Assembly: GCF_900113645.1 (NCBI RefSeq)
Contig: NZ_FOQC01000024.1
Span: 1-35,908 of the forward strand
Length of the DNA: 35,908 bases
Reading direction: 5' to 3'
DNA from: Trichococcus flocculiformis
Lineage (GTDB): Bacteria; Bacillota; Bacilli; Lactobacillales; Aerococcaceae
A program made the position numbers and the translations under genes. Each line of letters opens with the position of its first letter. Within the stretch, counting starts at the first letter, position 1. The notes below the pieces were generated by a model. It did not search any database and was not told the origin of the DNA. It saw only the letters and a list, made by a program, of their open reading frames with translations. Of this stretch, positions 8,662 to 16,371 are shown piece after piece.

Positions 8662-9783
8662 TTATTTGATGCCTTTTTGTGAATGCGCAGGCTTCGCAAA
8701 GATCATGCGGCCGGCAGCTGTCTGGAGGGCGCTTGTGACGACGACTTCGATCGTTTCGTTCATGTAGTGCTGTCCCTCTTCGACGACGATCATCGTGCCG
8801 TCATCCAGATAGGCCACCCCTTGGTTGCGTTCCGTTCCGACTTTGATGACGGTGACGACCATGTACTCGCCGGGTATGACGACCGGTTTTACGGCATTGG
8901 CCAAGGCGTTGATGTTCAACACCGGCACATTCTGGAACTCGCAGACTTTGTTCAGATTGTAATCGTTCGTGATGACGATGCCGTCGATCAGTTTCGCCAA
9001 ACGGATCAGCTTGCTGTCGACTTCAGGAATCTCTTCGAATTCACCGTCATAGCTCTCCACGATGATGTCTTCTTCTTTTTGAAGTTTGTTCAGGATGTCC
9101 AATCCCCGTCTGCCCCTGACGCGCTTCAGGCTGTCGGAGGAATCCGCGATATACTGGAGTTCGCGCAATACGAAGTTCGGGATGACGATGACGCCTTCCA
9201 GAAAGCCGGTTTTGGCGATGTCGTAGATGCGTCCGTCGATGATGACGCTCGTATCCAAAATCTTATACTTGCGGAAAGTGTCGTCCGCTTTGCGATCAAG
9301 CATCTGCGTTTCTTCCTGCTTTTTCGGCTTCGGTGCGAACAATTTGCGGAATTCTTCGGTCCGGGTCGTCCCCACGCGGAAGCCCAGGTAAGCCAGGATC
9401 AGGGACAGGATAGCCGGCAGCACGTCGTTGACGACCGGAATCCTCAGTGATGTCAACGGGATACCGATCAGCCAAGCCAATACAAGCCCGATGATCGTTC
9501 CGATCGAACCGAACAGCATGTAGCTGACCGATAAGGTGCTGAAATAATTTTCTATCTTTTGCATGATATCCAAAATCAATTTCATCAATAAGAATGACAA
9601 TAAATAAAATATAAGTGCTCCAATTCCAATATTAACAAAAATGTTATTGAAAAGATTGTTTTGTATGCCCGCTAATTCCCACAGGTAAGGCAGTGCGGTA
9701 ATACCGGCGCTGCCGCCCACCATCAGGAAGACGGCCGTAATGATTTTCCGTTTCAATGGCTTCCCTCTCTTTCCTTCTGTCAT
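8662..9783 (-). CDS. yacL: Membrane-anchored PIN/TRAM-domain protein (YacL family)
   Basis: Four predicted membrane segments fill the first ~150 residues, followed by a cytoplasmic PIN nuclease domain (from about 175, starting 'KILDTSVIIDGRIYDI', with further acidic residues in 'DSKLIRLA' and 'ITNDYN') and a C-terminal TRAM domain (about 305-360). PIN domains are usually metal-dependent RNases; TRAM binds RNA. The role of YacL-type proteins is poorly known. Translation most likely starts at ATG 9783, which overlaps the radA stop as TGATG; a TTG one codon earlier is in frame. The radA-yacL-gltX order is widely conserved in Firmicutes. Confidence 0.92.
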   Translation of the reverse strand: MTEGKRGKPLKRKIITAVFLMVGGSAGITALPYLWELAGIQNNLFNNIFVNIGIGALIFYLLSFLLMKLILDIMQKIENYFSTLSVSYMLFGSIGTIIGLVLAWLIGIPLTSLRIPVVNDVLPAILSLILAYLGFRVGTTRTEEFRKLFAPKPKKQEETQMLDRKADDTFRKYKILDTSVIIDGRIYDIAKTGFLEGVIVIPNFVLRELQYIADSSDSLKRVRGRRGLDILNKLQKEEDIIVESYDGEFEEIPEVDSKLIRLAKLIDGIVITNDYNLNKVCEFQNVPVLNINALANAVKPVVIPGEYMVVTVIKVGTERNQGVAYLDDGTMIVVEEGQHYMNETIEVVVTSALQTAAGRMIFAKPAHSQKGIK

Positions 9784-11165
9784 CAATTTTTATTCGGAAA
9801 TACTTTGCGCAGCGTTTCTTGTAGCGTTGCGACAGGTATGATCTGGATGCCTTCCGGATGCTTCCAGCCAGCCATATTGTTCTTCGGCAGATACACCTTC
9901 GTGAAGCCCAATTTTTCAGCTTCGTTGACGCGTTGCTCGATCCGGCTCACCCGTCGGATTTCCCCGGTCAGGCCGATTTCACCGATAAAACACTCGGTCG
10001 CGGAAGTCTCACTATCCCAATAACTGGAGGCGATGCTGACGGCTACTGCCAGGTCGATGGCCGGCTCATCCAGCTTCACGCCACCTGTCGATTTGAAGTA
10101 GGCATCCTGGTTCTGCAGCAGCAAACCCGCCCGTTTTTCCAGCACGGCCATGATCAGCGACACCCGGTTGTAATCTAGTCCGCTCGCGGTCCGGCGGGCA
10201 TTCCCGAAGATCGTCGGCGTGATCAGACACTGGATCTCAGCCAAGATCGGGCGCGTGCCCTCGAGCGAGGCGACGACCGCTGATCCGGATGCTCCGGCGA
10301 GCCGCTCCTCCAAGAACAGTTCGGAAGGATTCCGCACCTCGCGCAGGCCGCCTTCGATCATTTCGAAAACGCCGATTTCGTCGGTCGATCCGAAGCGGTT
10401 TTTGACGGCGCGCAAGATCCTGAAAGCATGATGCCGATCGCCTTCAAAATACAGCACCGTATCCACCATGTGCTCCAGCATCCGTGGACCGGCAATCGCG
10501 CCTTCCTTCGTCACATGCCCGACGATGAAGATCGCGATGTCGTTGCTCTTCGCGATCCGCATGAATTCGGCCGTGCATTCGCGCACTTGCGACACGCTGC
10601 CGGCCGTGCTCGTGTTGTCCGGATGGATCATCGTCTGGATCGAGTCGACGATGACGAATTCCGGTTTGATCCGCTCGATCGTGTTGCGGATCGCGTCGAT
10701 ATCCGTTTCCGGGTAGATGTAGAAGTCGGTGCCCTTGACCCCTAGCCGTTCCGCCCGCAACTTGATCTGACTCGCGCTTTCCTCTCCGGAGATGTACAGA
10801 ACGCGGTGACCGCCTTGATTGATCTGCGCAGAAACCTGCAGCAGCAAGGTGGACTTGCCGATTCCCGGGTCGCCCCCGATCAGAATCAACGAACCGGGCA
10901 CGATGCCGCCGCCCAGCACATGGTTGACTTCTTCCATCTGCGTTTTGACACGCGGCAGGTTTTCGGTCTTGATGTCCTGGATGGCGATCGCTTCAGGTAC
11001 ATTCCCGCTGAAATTGGAACGTTGCTGTTGCTTCACGGCTTTCGTCGCTTCCTTTTCTTCCTCCATTTGGTTCCAAGTGTTGCAGTTCGGGCAACGTCCC
11101 AGCCATTTCGGCGACTCGTATCCGCAAGCCTGACAAACGTATTTCACTGCATTTTTCTTTGCCAA
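9783..11165 (-). CDS. radA: DNA repair protein RadA
   Basis: RecA-related ATPase (helicase-like) promoting branch migration in recombination and repair. N-terminal zinc finger Cys11/14/25/28, Walker [11 protein letters not shown] at 97-106, Walker B '[10 protein letters not shown]', the RadA-specific 'KNRFG' motif in the middle, and a C-terminal Lon-protease-like domain are all present in 460 residues. The start is TTG (11165), six bases after AAGGAGAG; no ATG is available nearby. Its stop overlaps yacL. Confidence 0.97.
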   Translation of the reverse strand: MAKKNAVKYVCQACGYESPKWLGRCPNCNTWNQMEEEKEATKAVKQQQRSNFSGNVPEAIAIQDIKTENLPRVKTQMEEVNHVLGGGIVPGSLILIGGDPGIGKSTLLLQVSAQINQGGHRVLYISGEESASQIKLRAERLGVKGTDFYIYPETDIDAIRNTIERIKPEFVIVDSIQTMIHPDNTSTAGSVSQVRECTAEFMRIAKSNDIAIFIVGHVTKEGAIAGPRMLEHMVDTVLYFEGDRHHAFRILRAVKNRFGSTDEIGVFEMIEGGLREVRNPSELFLEERLAGASGSAVVASLEGTRPILAEIQCLITPTIFGNARRTASGLDYNRVSLIMAVLEKRAGLLLQNQDAYFKSTGGVKLDEPAIDLAVAVSIASSYWDSETSATECFIGEIGLTGEIRRVSRIEQRVNEAEKLGFTKVYLPKNNMAGWKHPEGIQIIPVATLQETLRKVFPNKN

Positions 11166-11211
11166 ATGAATCTCTCCTTCAAGTATGAATCAACTTATCT
11201 TATTTTATCAC

Positions 11212-11264
11212 AAAAAGCCTGCTCTACGTATAACAATACGCAAATACCCGCTGATTTGGCTTTT
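11212..11264 (-). terminator. Probable terminator after dut
   Basis: On the minus strand AAAAGCC and GGCTTTTT close a structure whose interior holds a second small hairpin (CGTAT/ATACG), followed by a U run. It lies in the 103-bp dut-radA gap just after the dut stop, so radA may have its own promoter, which I could not define. Confidence 0.45.
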
Positions 11265-11268
11265 CTTT

Positions 11269-11814
11269 TTAAGCCTGTCCTGACGAGCCGAAACCGCCTG
11301 TGCGTTGTGATGCTTCTGCTTCATCCTGGTCGGCTTTCAGGAACTGGAGGAAGATGCCCTGGCCGATACGATCACCCTTATGGATGACTTTGTCGCGCAA
11401 GCCAAAATTAAGAAACTGGAAGTAGATGTGCCCTTCATTGCCCTCGTTGTTGTAATAATCCGCATCGACTATGCCAACACCGTTCGGCAGCACAATGAAA
11501 TTTTTCAGTGGATTGCTGGAGCGGTTCGTCAATTGAAGGTATTCATCTTCCTGCATGTAGGCTTTGATTCCGGTAGGCACCAGAAGCGGACGCAAAAGCT
11601 CCTCTTTCTTTTCGATTGCCTCATCGTTGTCGCTCCCGAACAGTTCTCCAAGCTGCAACCCCGCACTTTTTACGATCGTTTTCCAGATCGCCGGCAGCAC
11701 GATTTCTTCGGCTGCTTCAAAATCATACCCCGCTGCGTGTTTCGTTGCACGCTTGGGTAATTGGATGTTTTTATCGGCATAACTGCTGATGACTTCAAAA
11801 CCTCTTTTGCTCAT
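11269..11814 (-). CDS. dut: dUTP diphosphatase (trimeric dUTPase family)
   Basis: Hydrolyses dUTP to dUMP and pyrophosphate, keeping uracil out of DNA and feeding thymidylate synthesis. The five trimeric-dUTPase motifs are in order: 'AGYDFEA' (1), 'NRSSNP' (2), 'GVGIVDADYYNN' (3), 'GDRIGQGIF' (4) and the glycine-rich 'RTGGFGSSG' (5). At 181 residues it is longer than E. coli Dut because of an insert of ~40 residues between motifs 1 and 2, a variation common in lactic acid bacteria. ATG follows AAAAAGGGG. It heads the minus-strand block and diverges from msmK. Confidence 0.92.
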   Translation of the reverse strand: MSKRGFEVISSYADKNIQLPKRATKHAAGYDFEAAEEIVLPAIWKTIVKSAGLQLGELFGSDNDEAIEKKEELLRPLLVPTGIKAYMQEDEYLQLTNRSSNPLKNFIVLPNGVGIVDADYYNNEGNEGHIYFQFLNFGLRDKVIHKGDRIGQGIFLQFLKADQDEAEASQRTGGFGSSGQA

Positions 11815-11883
11815 GGATCAAAACCCCTTTTTCTCTCTAGTATCGCTTCAGCGATTTTTCATGCATCAAAGAACCATTTTACC

Positions 11884-11900
11884 AAAACAACGGTTGTTTT
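11884..11900. promoter_or_regulatory. 17-bp palindrome in the dut-msmK intergenic region
   Basis: AAAACAACGGTTGTTTT has 8-bp perfect arms about one central G. The loop is too short for an RNA hairpin, so a protein operator is more likely. It sits 70 bp from dut and ~195 bp from msmK; the TAAAAT just downstream on the minus strand could be the dut -10. Confidence 0.4.
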
Positions 11901-11915
11901 TCACGGTTTAGTTGT

Positions 11916-12004
11916 GCACCTGTCAATTCCTAAGGATTTTCTGAACATTTTTTGCGATTGGAAAGCGCCTTCGGCAAAACGCACAAAAAACAGGTGCTTT
12001 TTTT
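11916..12004 (+). terminator. Terminator-like/attenuator structure in the msmK leader
   Basis: ACAGGTGC (11990-11997) followed by seven T can pair with GCACCTGT (11916-11923, perfect 8 bp) or, overlapping, GGTGCTTT can pair with AAAGCGCC (11962-11969). The two pairings exclude each other, as in an attenuator. A plus-strand promoter upstream is not evident, so this could also simply insulate msmK. Confidence 0.35.
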
Positions 12005-12022
12005 GGTCAGTTTCCCGTGGTC

Positions 12023-12046
12023 GCGGAATCCGCTTTCAAATAGAAT
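12023..12046 (+). promoter_or_regulatory. Candidate msmK promoter with small palindrome
   Basis: TAGAAT (12041-12046) is a plausible -10 about 50 bp before msmK, with a poor -35 (TGGTCG at 12018). The spacer holds the palindrome GCGGAATCCGC (12023-12033), a possible operator. Confidence 0.3.
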
Positions 12047-12094
12047 AAGGACATAAAGAAAAGCCAAAAAAACCAAAAAGGCAGGTACAAATAA

Positions 12095-13204
12095 ATGGTA
12101 GAGATCCAATTGAACAGTATCCACAAAAAATACGACAACGCCGCTAATTATTCGGTTACAGATTTCAACTTGCATATCCAAGATCGCGAATTCATCGTCT
12201 TTGTTGGTCCTTCCGGTTGCGGAAAGTCAACAACACTGCGTATGATTGCCGGTTTGGAAGATATTTCCGAAGGTGAATTGATCATCGGCGATACCGTCAT
12301 GAACGATGTGGCACCAAAAGACCGCGATATCGCGATGGTATTCCAGAACTATGCCCTATATCCGCATATGACTGTATTCGACAATATGGCATTCGGTCTG
12401 AAATTGAGAAAGTACGCTAAAGATGAAATCAAGAAGCGTGTCGATAACGCAGCCGACATCCTGGGCTTGACGGAATATTTGGACCGCAAACCGGCTGCTC
12501 TTTCCGGCGGGCAAAGACAGCGTGTCGCCTTGGGTCGCGCAATCGTGCGTGATGCAAAAGTTTTCCTGATGGATGAGCCGTTATCCAACTTGGATGCAAA
12601 ATTGCGTGTGGCCATGCGTGCTGAAATCGCGAAATTGCACCGCCGCCTGAATACGACGACCATCTACGTAACCCATGACCAAACCGAAGCGATGACCATG
12701 GCGGACCGCATCGTCATCATGAAGGACGGCTTTGTGCAGCAGATCGGCAGCCCGAAAGAAGTCTATGATACACCAGTGAACGTCTTCGTAGCCGGATTCA
12801 TCGGATCGCCTGCCATGAACTTCTTCAATGTGACCTTGCAGGATGGCGTCATCACGAACGGCGAAGGTCTTAAGTTGACTTTACCGGCCGGAAAACGCAG
12901 AGTCCTGGAAGACAAAGGCTACAACGGCAAAGAATTGATCTTCGGCATCCGTCCGGAAGATATCCAAAGTGAGCAGATCGTTTTGGATACCAACCCGACT
13001 TGGGCCGTAAAAGCGGAAGTGGTCGTATCCGAATTATTGGGTGCCGAAACGATGCTTTACAGCAAAGTCGGCGGCACTGAATTCATTTCCCGTGTGGACG
13101 CGCGCGATTTCCATTCGCCAGGCGAAGTCATCGATTTGGCCTTCAACATGAACAAGTCCCACTTCTTCGACATGCAATCCCAAGATGTGATCGCCATCCC
13201 TTAA
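12095..13204 (+). CDS. msmK: Multi-sugar ABC transporter ATP-binding protein (MsmK/MsmX/UgpC type)
   Basis: ATPase of CUT1-type sugar importers, 369 residues. Nucleotide-binding domain with Walker [10 protein letters not shown] (38-46), Q-loop '[10 protein letters not shown]', signature [10 protein letters not shown], Walker B '[12 protein letters not shown]' and H-loop 'THDQTEAM', then a C-terminal OB-fold/MalK-like regulatory domain from about residue 240. It is monocistronic, with its own strong terminator. Such orphan ATPases (MsmK in streptococci, MsmX in B. subtilis) energise several sugar importers; the MsmEFG importer at 20-23 kb lacks an ATPase, so this is its likely partner (inference). 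Confidence 0.93.
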   Translation: MVEIQLNSIHKKYDNAANYSVTDFNLHIQDREFIVFVGPSGCGKSTTLRMIAGLEDISEGELIIGDTVMNDVAPKDRDIAMVFQNYALYPHMTVFDNMAFGLKLRKYAKDEIKKRVDNAADILGLTEYLDRKPAALSGGQRQRVALGRAIVRDAKVFLMDEPLSNLDAKLRVAMRAEIAKLHRRLNTTTIYVTHDQTEAMTMADRIVIMKDGFVQQIGSPKEVYDTPVNVFVAGFIGSPAMNFFNVTLQDGVITNGEGLKLTLPAGKRRVLEDKGYNGKELIFGIRPEDIQSEQIVLDTNPTWAVKAEVVVSELLGAETMLYSKVGGTEFISRVDARDFHSPGEVIDLAFNMNKSHFFDMQSQDVIAIP

Positions 13205-13260
13205 CCAGAGGATGGAGGCATCACCTTAATTACGCTTACCAGTTCTAACCTACCCTCCCC

Positions 13261-13309
13261 CCCATAGAAAAAGGCTGTCGTTCATTGAGCACAGCCTTTT
13301 TCTTATGGG
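13261..13309. terminator. Terminator after msmK
   Basis: CCCATA-AAAAAGGCTGT and ACAGCCTTTTT-TTATGGG arms around a 12-base loop give a very stable hairpin with T-runs on both strands. Confidence 0.9.
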
Positions 13310-13310
13310 G

Positions 13311-13461
13311 TTTAGTTGGCCGGAGGAGGGCGGCGGAATGCAAGCGCAGCTCCGGCGAAGGACCTTCCAATCGGAGCAGGCCGGCAATAGTCGCATTCAA
13401 CTACGACGAAGCTGCCTTCTTCGGAGAACACAAGCAGAATGTGGGCCGAACTCCGGCGAAG
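13311..13461. repeat. Two direct copies of the AACTCCGGCGA-type intergenic repeat
   Basis: AGCTCCGGCGAAG (13348-13360) and AACTCCGGCGAAG (13449-13461) lie 101 bp apart in the same orientation, each preceded by a related GAATG-containing stretch. The left end also shares GTTTAGTT with the 3.0-kb copy. No gene is supported here; the short reading frames across it have no ribosome-binding site. Confidence 0.5.
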
Positions 13462-13495
13462 CCTTCGTTCACGGGAGGAGAGCGTTCTCTACCAA

Positions 13496-13534
13496 CAATG
13501 AAGGAGGTGCCTCCATGAGACACCTCCTTCATTG
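13496..13534. other. Perfect 14-bp inverted repeat after the amylase gene
   Basis: CAATGAAGGAGGTG / CACCTCCTTCATTG with an 11-base loop, 25 bp past the amylase stop. There is no T-run on the minus strand, so it may be a mRNA 3'-end stabiliser or a rho-independent terminator lacking its tail. Confidence 0.55.
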
Positions 13535-13558
13535 TGCAGCTATTATTTTCGCTTCAAT

Positions 13559-15058
13559 CTATTCGACTGCATCCGCGTCGAATGCTTCCTCTGGGGAGAT
13601 CGCGTCTTTGACCCATACCGAAATCGAACCGGCATTGACCGGGAAGCGACCGTTGCCGTCTTCACCGATTTCGACTTTGTCTTCACGGTTGCCTGTATAG
13701 TCCGCGAAAGTCTGCCCGGCATACTGTTCGCCGACATACATGTCCTTGAAGCCCTCTTCACTGTTGGAAAGAACTGTCGCCAAACCGTACGGATGCTCTT
13801 CGTTGCCCAGACGGGTCCAGCCGACGCAGTTTCCGTGATCGAAGTAGTCGCGCTGTTCACCGTAAGCATGGTTCGCGCGCAGATAGAGCAATTTATCCAG
13901 GAAGGTTTTCTGTCCGTTGATTGGATTCGCACCTTTAATACCGTAATAATCGCCGTAGAACAAGCACGGGAAGCCTTGTTCGCGCAAGAGTGTCACGCCG
14001 TATGCCAACGGTTTGAACCATGGCTCCACAAAGGATTGCAAAGCTTGGTCGGGTTGTGAGTCATGGTTGTCGACAAACGTAACCGCATGGGTCGGATTTT
14101 TGGCGACCAGCGTCTGCTTGAACAACTCGCGCAGATCGTAATCCTTGCCCTGCTGGGATGCGACATGGAAGTTCTGATGCAAGGCGACATCGAAAAGATC
14201 GAAGGTGTAATCCGTTGCTTCCAGATATTCCTTGATCGCGCCGTATTTGTACTTCCAATATTCGCCGACCACGTAAAAATCATCGCCATGCTGCGCGCGA
14301 ATCGTCTCCACGAAATCCTGCACGAACTGATCATTGATGTGTTTGACGGCATCCAAGCGGAAGCCGTCGACGCCGGTTTCTTTGATGTACCAATCGGCCC
14401 ATTTTTTGACTTCCTCAACGACTGCAGGGTGGCCGTAGTCGATGTCCGCATACATCAAGTAATCGTAATTACCGTACTCGCTGTCTACACTTTCATTTTC
14501 CGCCCAGCCTTTTTCGAAGCCTTTGATCATGTAGATAGCTTCTTTGCCATTCTCGTTGTTGAAGTCCGTCCCGGTGAAATGTTCCCAAGACCATTTGAAA
14601 TCAGAATATTTGTCGCCACGGCCCGGAAAAGTGAATTTCGTCCAACCTTCGATTTCGTATGACTTGGACTCCTTTTCCTGACGATTGTCGGGATTCACTT
14701 CATAAGCAAGGAAGCGTTCTGTCTCGTCGGCACCGGCCTTGTGGTTCAGGACGACGTCGGCATAAACGGCGATTCCTTCCGCATGCAAAGCTTCGATTGC
14801 AGCCAAGTATTCTGCTTTGGTTCCGTATTTTGTGCGGACGGCACCTTTTTGGTCGAATTCGCCCAAATCATAGAGATCATAGACGCCATAGCCTGTATCA
14901 TTCGTCCCTGTCGCTTTGTAGGCTGGAGGCGTCCAGACGGCTGTTATGCCCAGTTCCTTCAGATGCTTGGCATCCTCCTTCAGGCGATTCCATAGTTGTC
15001 CATCATCATCATCCAGATACCATTCAAAATACTGCATCATCAATCCATTTCCTGCCAT
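13559..15058 (-). CDS. amyA: Cytoplasmic alpha-amylase (GH13, subfamily 5 type)
   Basis: 499-residue glycoside hydrolase cleaving alpha-1,4-glucan or maltodextrins. The GH13 regions are visible: 'DVVLNH' (I), 'GFRLDAVKH' with nucleophile Asp236 (II), 'VVGEYW' with acid/base Glu266 (III) and 'FVDNHD' with Asp333 (IV). The opening 'GLMMQYFEWYLDDD' is typical of the intracellular liquefying type; there is no signal peptide. The frame extends 22 codons upstream, but that part overlaps the TATAAT promoter, and ATG 15058 (AAAGG ten bases before) gives the conserved family start. It is monocistronic, next to sugar-uptake genes, with a palindromic operator in its leader. Confidence 0.93.
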   Translation of the reverse strand: MAGNGLMMQYFEWYLDDDDGQLWNRLKEDAKHLKELGITAVWTPPAYKATGTNDTGYGVYDLYDLGEFDQKGAVRTKYGTKAEYLAAIEALHAEGIAVYADVVLNHKAGADETERFLAYEVNPDNRQEKESKSYEIEGWTKFTFPGRGDKYSDFKWSWEHFTGTDFNNENGKEAIYMIKGFEKGWAENESVDSEYGNYDYLMYADIDYGHPAVVEEVKKWADWYIKETGVDGFRLDAVKHINDQFVQDFVETIRAQHGDDFYVVGEYWKYKYGAIKEYLEATDYTFDLFDVALHQNFHVASQQGKDYDLRELFKQTLVAKNPTHAVTFVDNHDSQPDQALQSFVEPWFKPLAYGVTLLREQGFPCLFYGDYYGIKGANPINGQKTFLDKLLYLRANHAYGEQRDYFDHGNCVGWTRLGNEEHPYGLATVLSNSEEGFKDMYVGEQYAGQTFADYTGNREDKVEIGEDGNGRFPVNAGSISVWVKDAISPEEAFDADAVE

Positions 15059-15090
15059 GCGATCACTGCCTTTCATCCTGTTTAATTTTG

Positions 15091-15128
15091 TTGTGGTCCA
15101 CAAAATGCTTTTTGCTATCCTCATTATA
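15091..15128 (-). promoter_or_regulatory. amyA promoter with operator palindrome
   Basis: TATAAT (15128-15123, minus strand) gives a start of transcription near 15116. TTGTGGTCCACAA (15091-15103), a perfect 6-1-6 palindrome, lies just downstream of that start, in position to block elongation or initiation when bound. No good -35 is seen. Confidence 0.5.
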
Positions 15129-15197
15129 CACGCTTCCCTTCCATTTTCCTTTTGAGACGCCTCCCGCGTGCCGTTTCTTCTTGGCAGGGCAAAATGC

Positions 15198-15226
15198 TTG
15201 CATCTTGAATCGGACGCCTGTATACT
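15198..15226 (+). promoter_or_regulatory. Promoter for the ring-cleaving dioxygenase gene
   Basis: TTGCAT (15198-15203) and TATACT (15221-15226) with a 17-bp spacer. A second candidate, TTGCTG (15244-15249) and TATATC (15267-15272) with 17 bp, overlaps the MhqR-like site. Confidence 0.5.
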
Positions 15227-15268
15227 GACCTTAAGTTAGCTGATTGCTGATTTCTTTTTTTGGCTATA

Positions 15269-15286
15269 TATCTCGAATTAGGAATA
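15269..15286 (+). promoter_or_regulatory. MhqR-like operator
   Basis: TATCTCGAATTAGGAATA: the left half TATCTCGAAT equals the half-site of the B. subtilis MhqR operator (TATCTCGAATTCGAGATA type), and the right half matches 6 of 9 positions. MhqR represses quinone/electrophile-induced dioxygenases and glyoxalases, the very family of the gene downstream. Confidence 0.5.
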
Positions 15287-15324
15287 TACGAAACAGAATA
15301 CATAACGAAATGAGGATAATATCC

Positions 15325-16314
15325 ATGAACACTTTAAGAGGAATCCACCACGTCACCGCCATCACCAGCAGCGCCGAGAAGAATTATGCCTTCTTCACCA
15401 ATATTCTGGGTATGCGCTTGGTCAAAAAAACCGTCAACCAGGACGACATCCAGACTTATCACCTATTCTTCGCCGATGACCGCGGGAGTGCCGGCACGGA
15501 CATCACCTTCTTCGACTTCCCCGGGATCCCGAAAGCAGTCAGAGGGACCAATGAAATCTTCAAGACGGGCCTGCGCGTCCCATCGGATGAAGCACTGGTC
15601 TATTGGGTAAAACGTTTCGACAAATACAACATCACACATTCCGGCATCTATGAGCAGTTCGGCCGCAAAGTGATCGACTTCCAGGATTTCGATGAGCAGC
15701 TTTACCAATTGGTTTCCGATGAGGCTGATACCGGCGTGGCTCCCGGGATTCCGTGGCAAAAAGGGCCCGTTCCGAATGAGTACGGCATCCGCGGTTTGGG
15801 ACCGATTTTCGTCCGCATCGCTGATTTCAATTTCTACAGACAAGTCTTGGAGACTGTCCTTGGTTTCCGTCATGCTGATTCAGTCGGCGAAACACATCTC
15901 TTCGAAGTGGGCGAGGGCGGAAACGGCGGCCGCATGATCGTGGAGCACAACGCTACGCTGGGTCAGGCGCAGCAAGGTTTCGGCAGCGTCCACCACATGG
16001 CTTTCCGCGTGAAGGACCGCAAAGAACTGGAAGAATGGATCGCGCATATGGGCTCCTACCGCTTCCCGATTTCCGGCTACGTTGACCGTTTCTACTTCGA
16101 ATCGCTTTATGCCAACATTGCCCAAGGGATTCTCCTCGAGTTTGCGACGGACGGCCCCGGATTCATCGATGATGAAGAGCCTTACGAAACATTGGGCGAA
16201 CGCTTGGCCTTACCGCCTAAATTCCGCAACAACCGAGAAGAGATCGAAGGATTGGTCCGCCAATTCGACACCGTGCGCAGCACGAAGGTATTTGAAAAAG
16301 AATATTTGAACTGA
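15325..16314 (+). CDS. VOC-family ring-cleaving dioxygenase (MhqO/MhqA-like)
   Basis: 329-residue protein with two vicinal-oxygen-chelate modules. N-terminal 'GIHHVTA' (His8/9) and C-terminal 'VHHMAFRV' (His223/224) and 'LLEFATDGPGF' (Glu272) give the metal-binding 2-His-1-carboxylate set of extradiol dioxygenases. B. subtilis homologues MhqA/MhqE/MhqO act in resistance to hydroquinone and catechol compounds. The frame is open further upstream, but ATG 15325 has GAGGA nine bases before it and fits family starts. Monocistronic, inserted between the amylase and the alpha-galactosidase, with no obvious sugar role; the MhqR-like site supports detoxification. Confidence 0.88.
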   Translation: MNTLRGIHHVTAITSSAEKNYAFFTNILGMRLVKKTVNQDDIQTYHLFFADDRGSAGTDITFFDFPGIPKAVRGTNEIFKTGLRVPSDEALVYWVKRFDKYNITHSGIYEQFGRKVIDFQDFDEQLYQLVSDEADTGVAPGIPWQKGPVPNEYGIRGLGPIFVRIADFNFYRQVLETVLGFRHADSVGETHLFEVGEGGNGGRMIVEHNATLGQAQQGFGSVHHMAFRVKDRKELEEWIAHMGSYRFPISGYVDRFYFESLYANIAQGILLEFATDGPGFIDDEEPYETLGERLALPPKFRNNREEIEGLVRQFDTVRSTKVFEKEYLN

Positions 16315-16318
16315 CAAC

Positions 16319-16366
16319 AAAAAGCAGGAGCCGTCTCGAATCAACGAGACAACTCCTGCTTTTTTT
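16319..16366. terminator. Bidirectional terminator, dioxygenase / aga
   Basis: AAAAAGCAGGAG-GTCTCG and CGAGAC-CTCCTGCTTTTT arms around a 6-base loop, with A/T tails both sides, between convergent genes. Confidence 0.9.
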
Positions 16367-16371
16367 GCATT

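Noticed and set aside
13496-13534. Calling the 14-bp hairpin after amylase a standard terminator
   Set aside because: No T-run on the transcribed strand; listed as an inverted repeat of uncertain role.
13285-13700. Short plus-strand frames over the msmK-amylase gap
   Set aside because: They run through a terminator hairpin and the GC-rich repeat and then antisense to the amylase; no ribosome-binding site.
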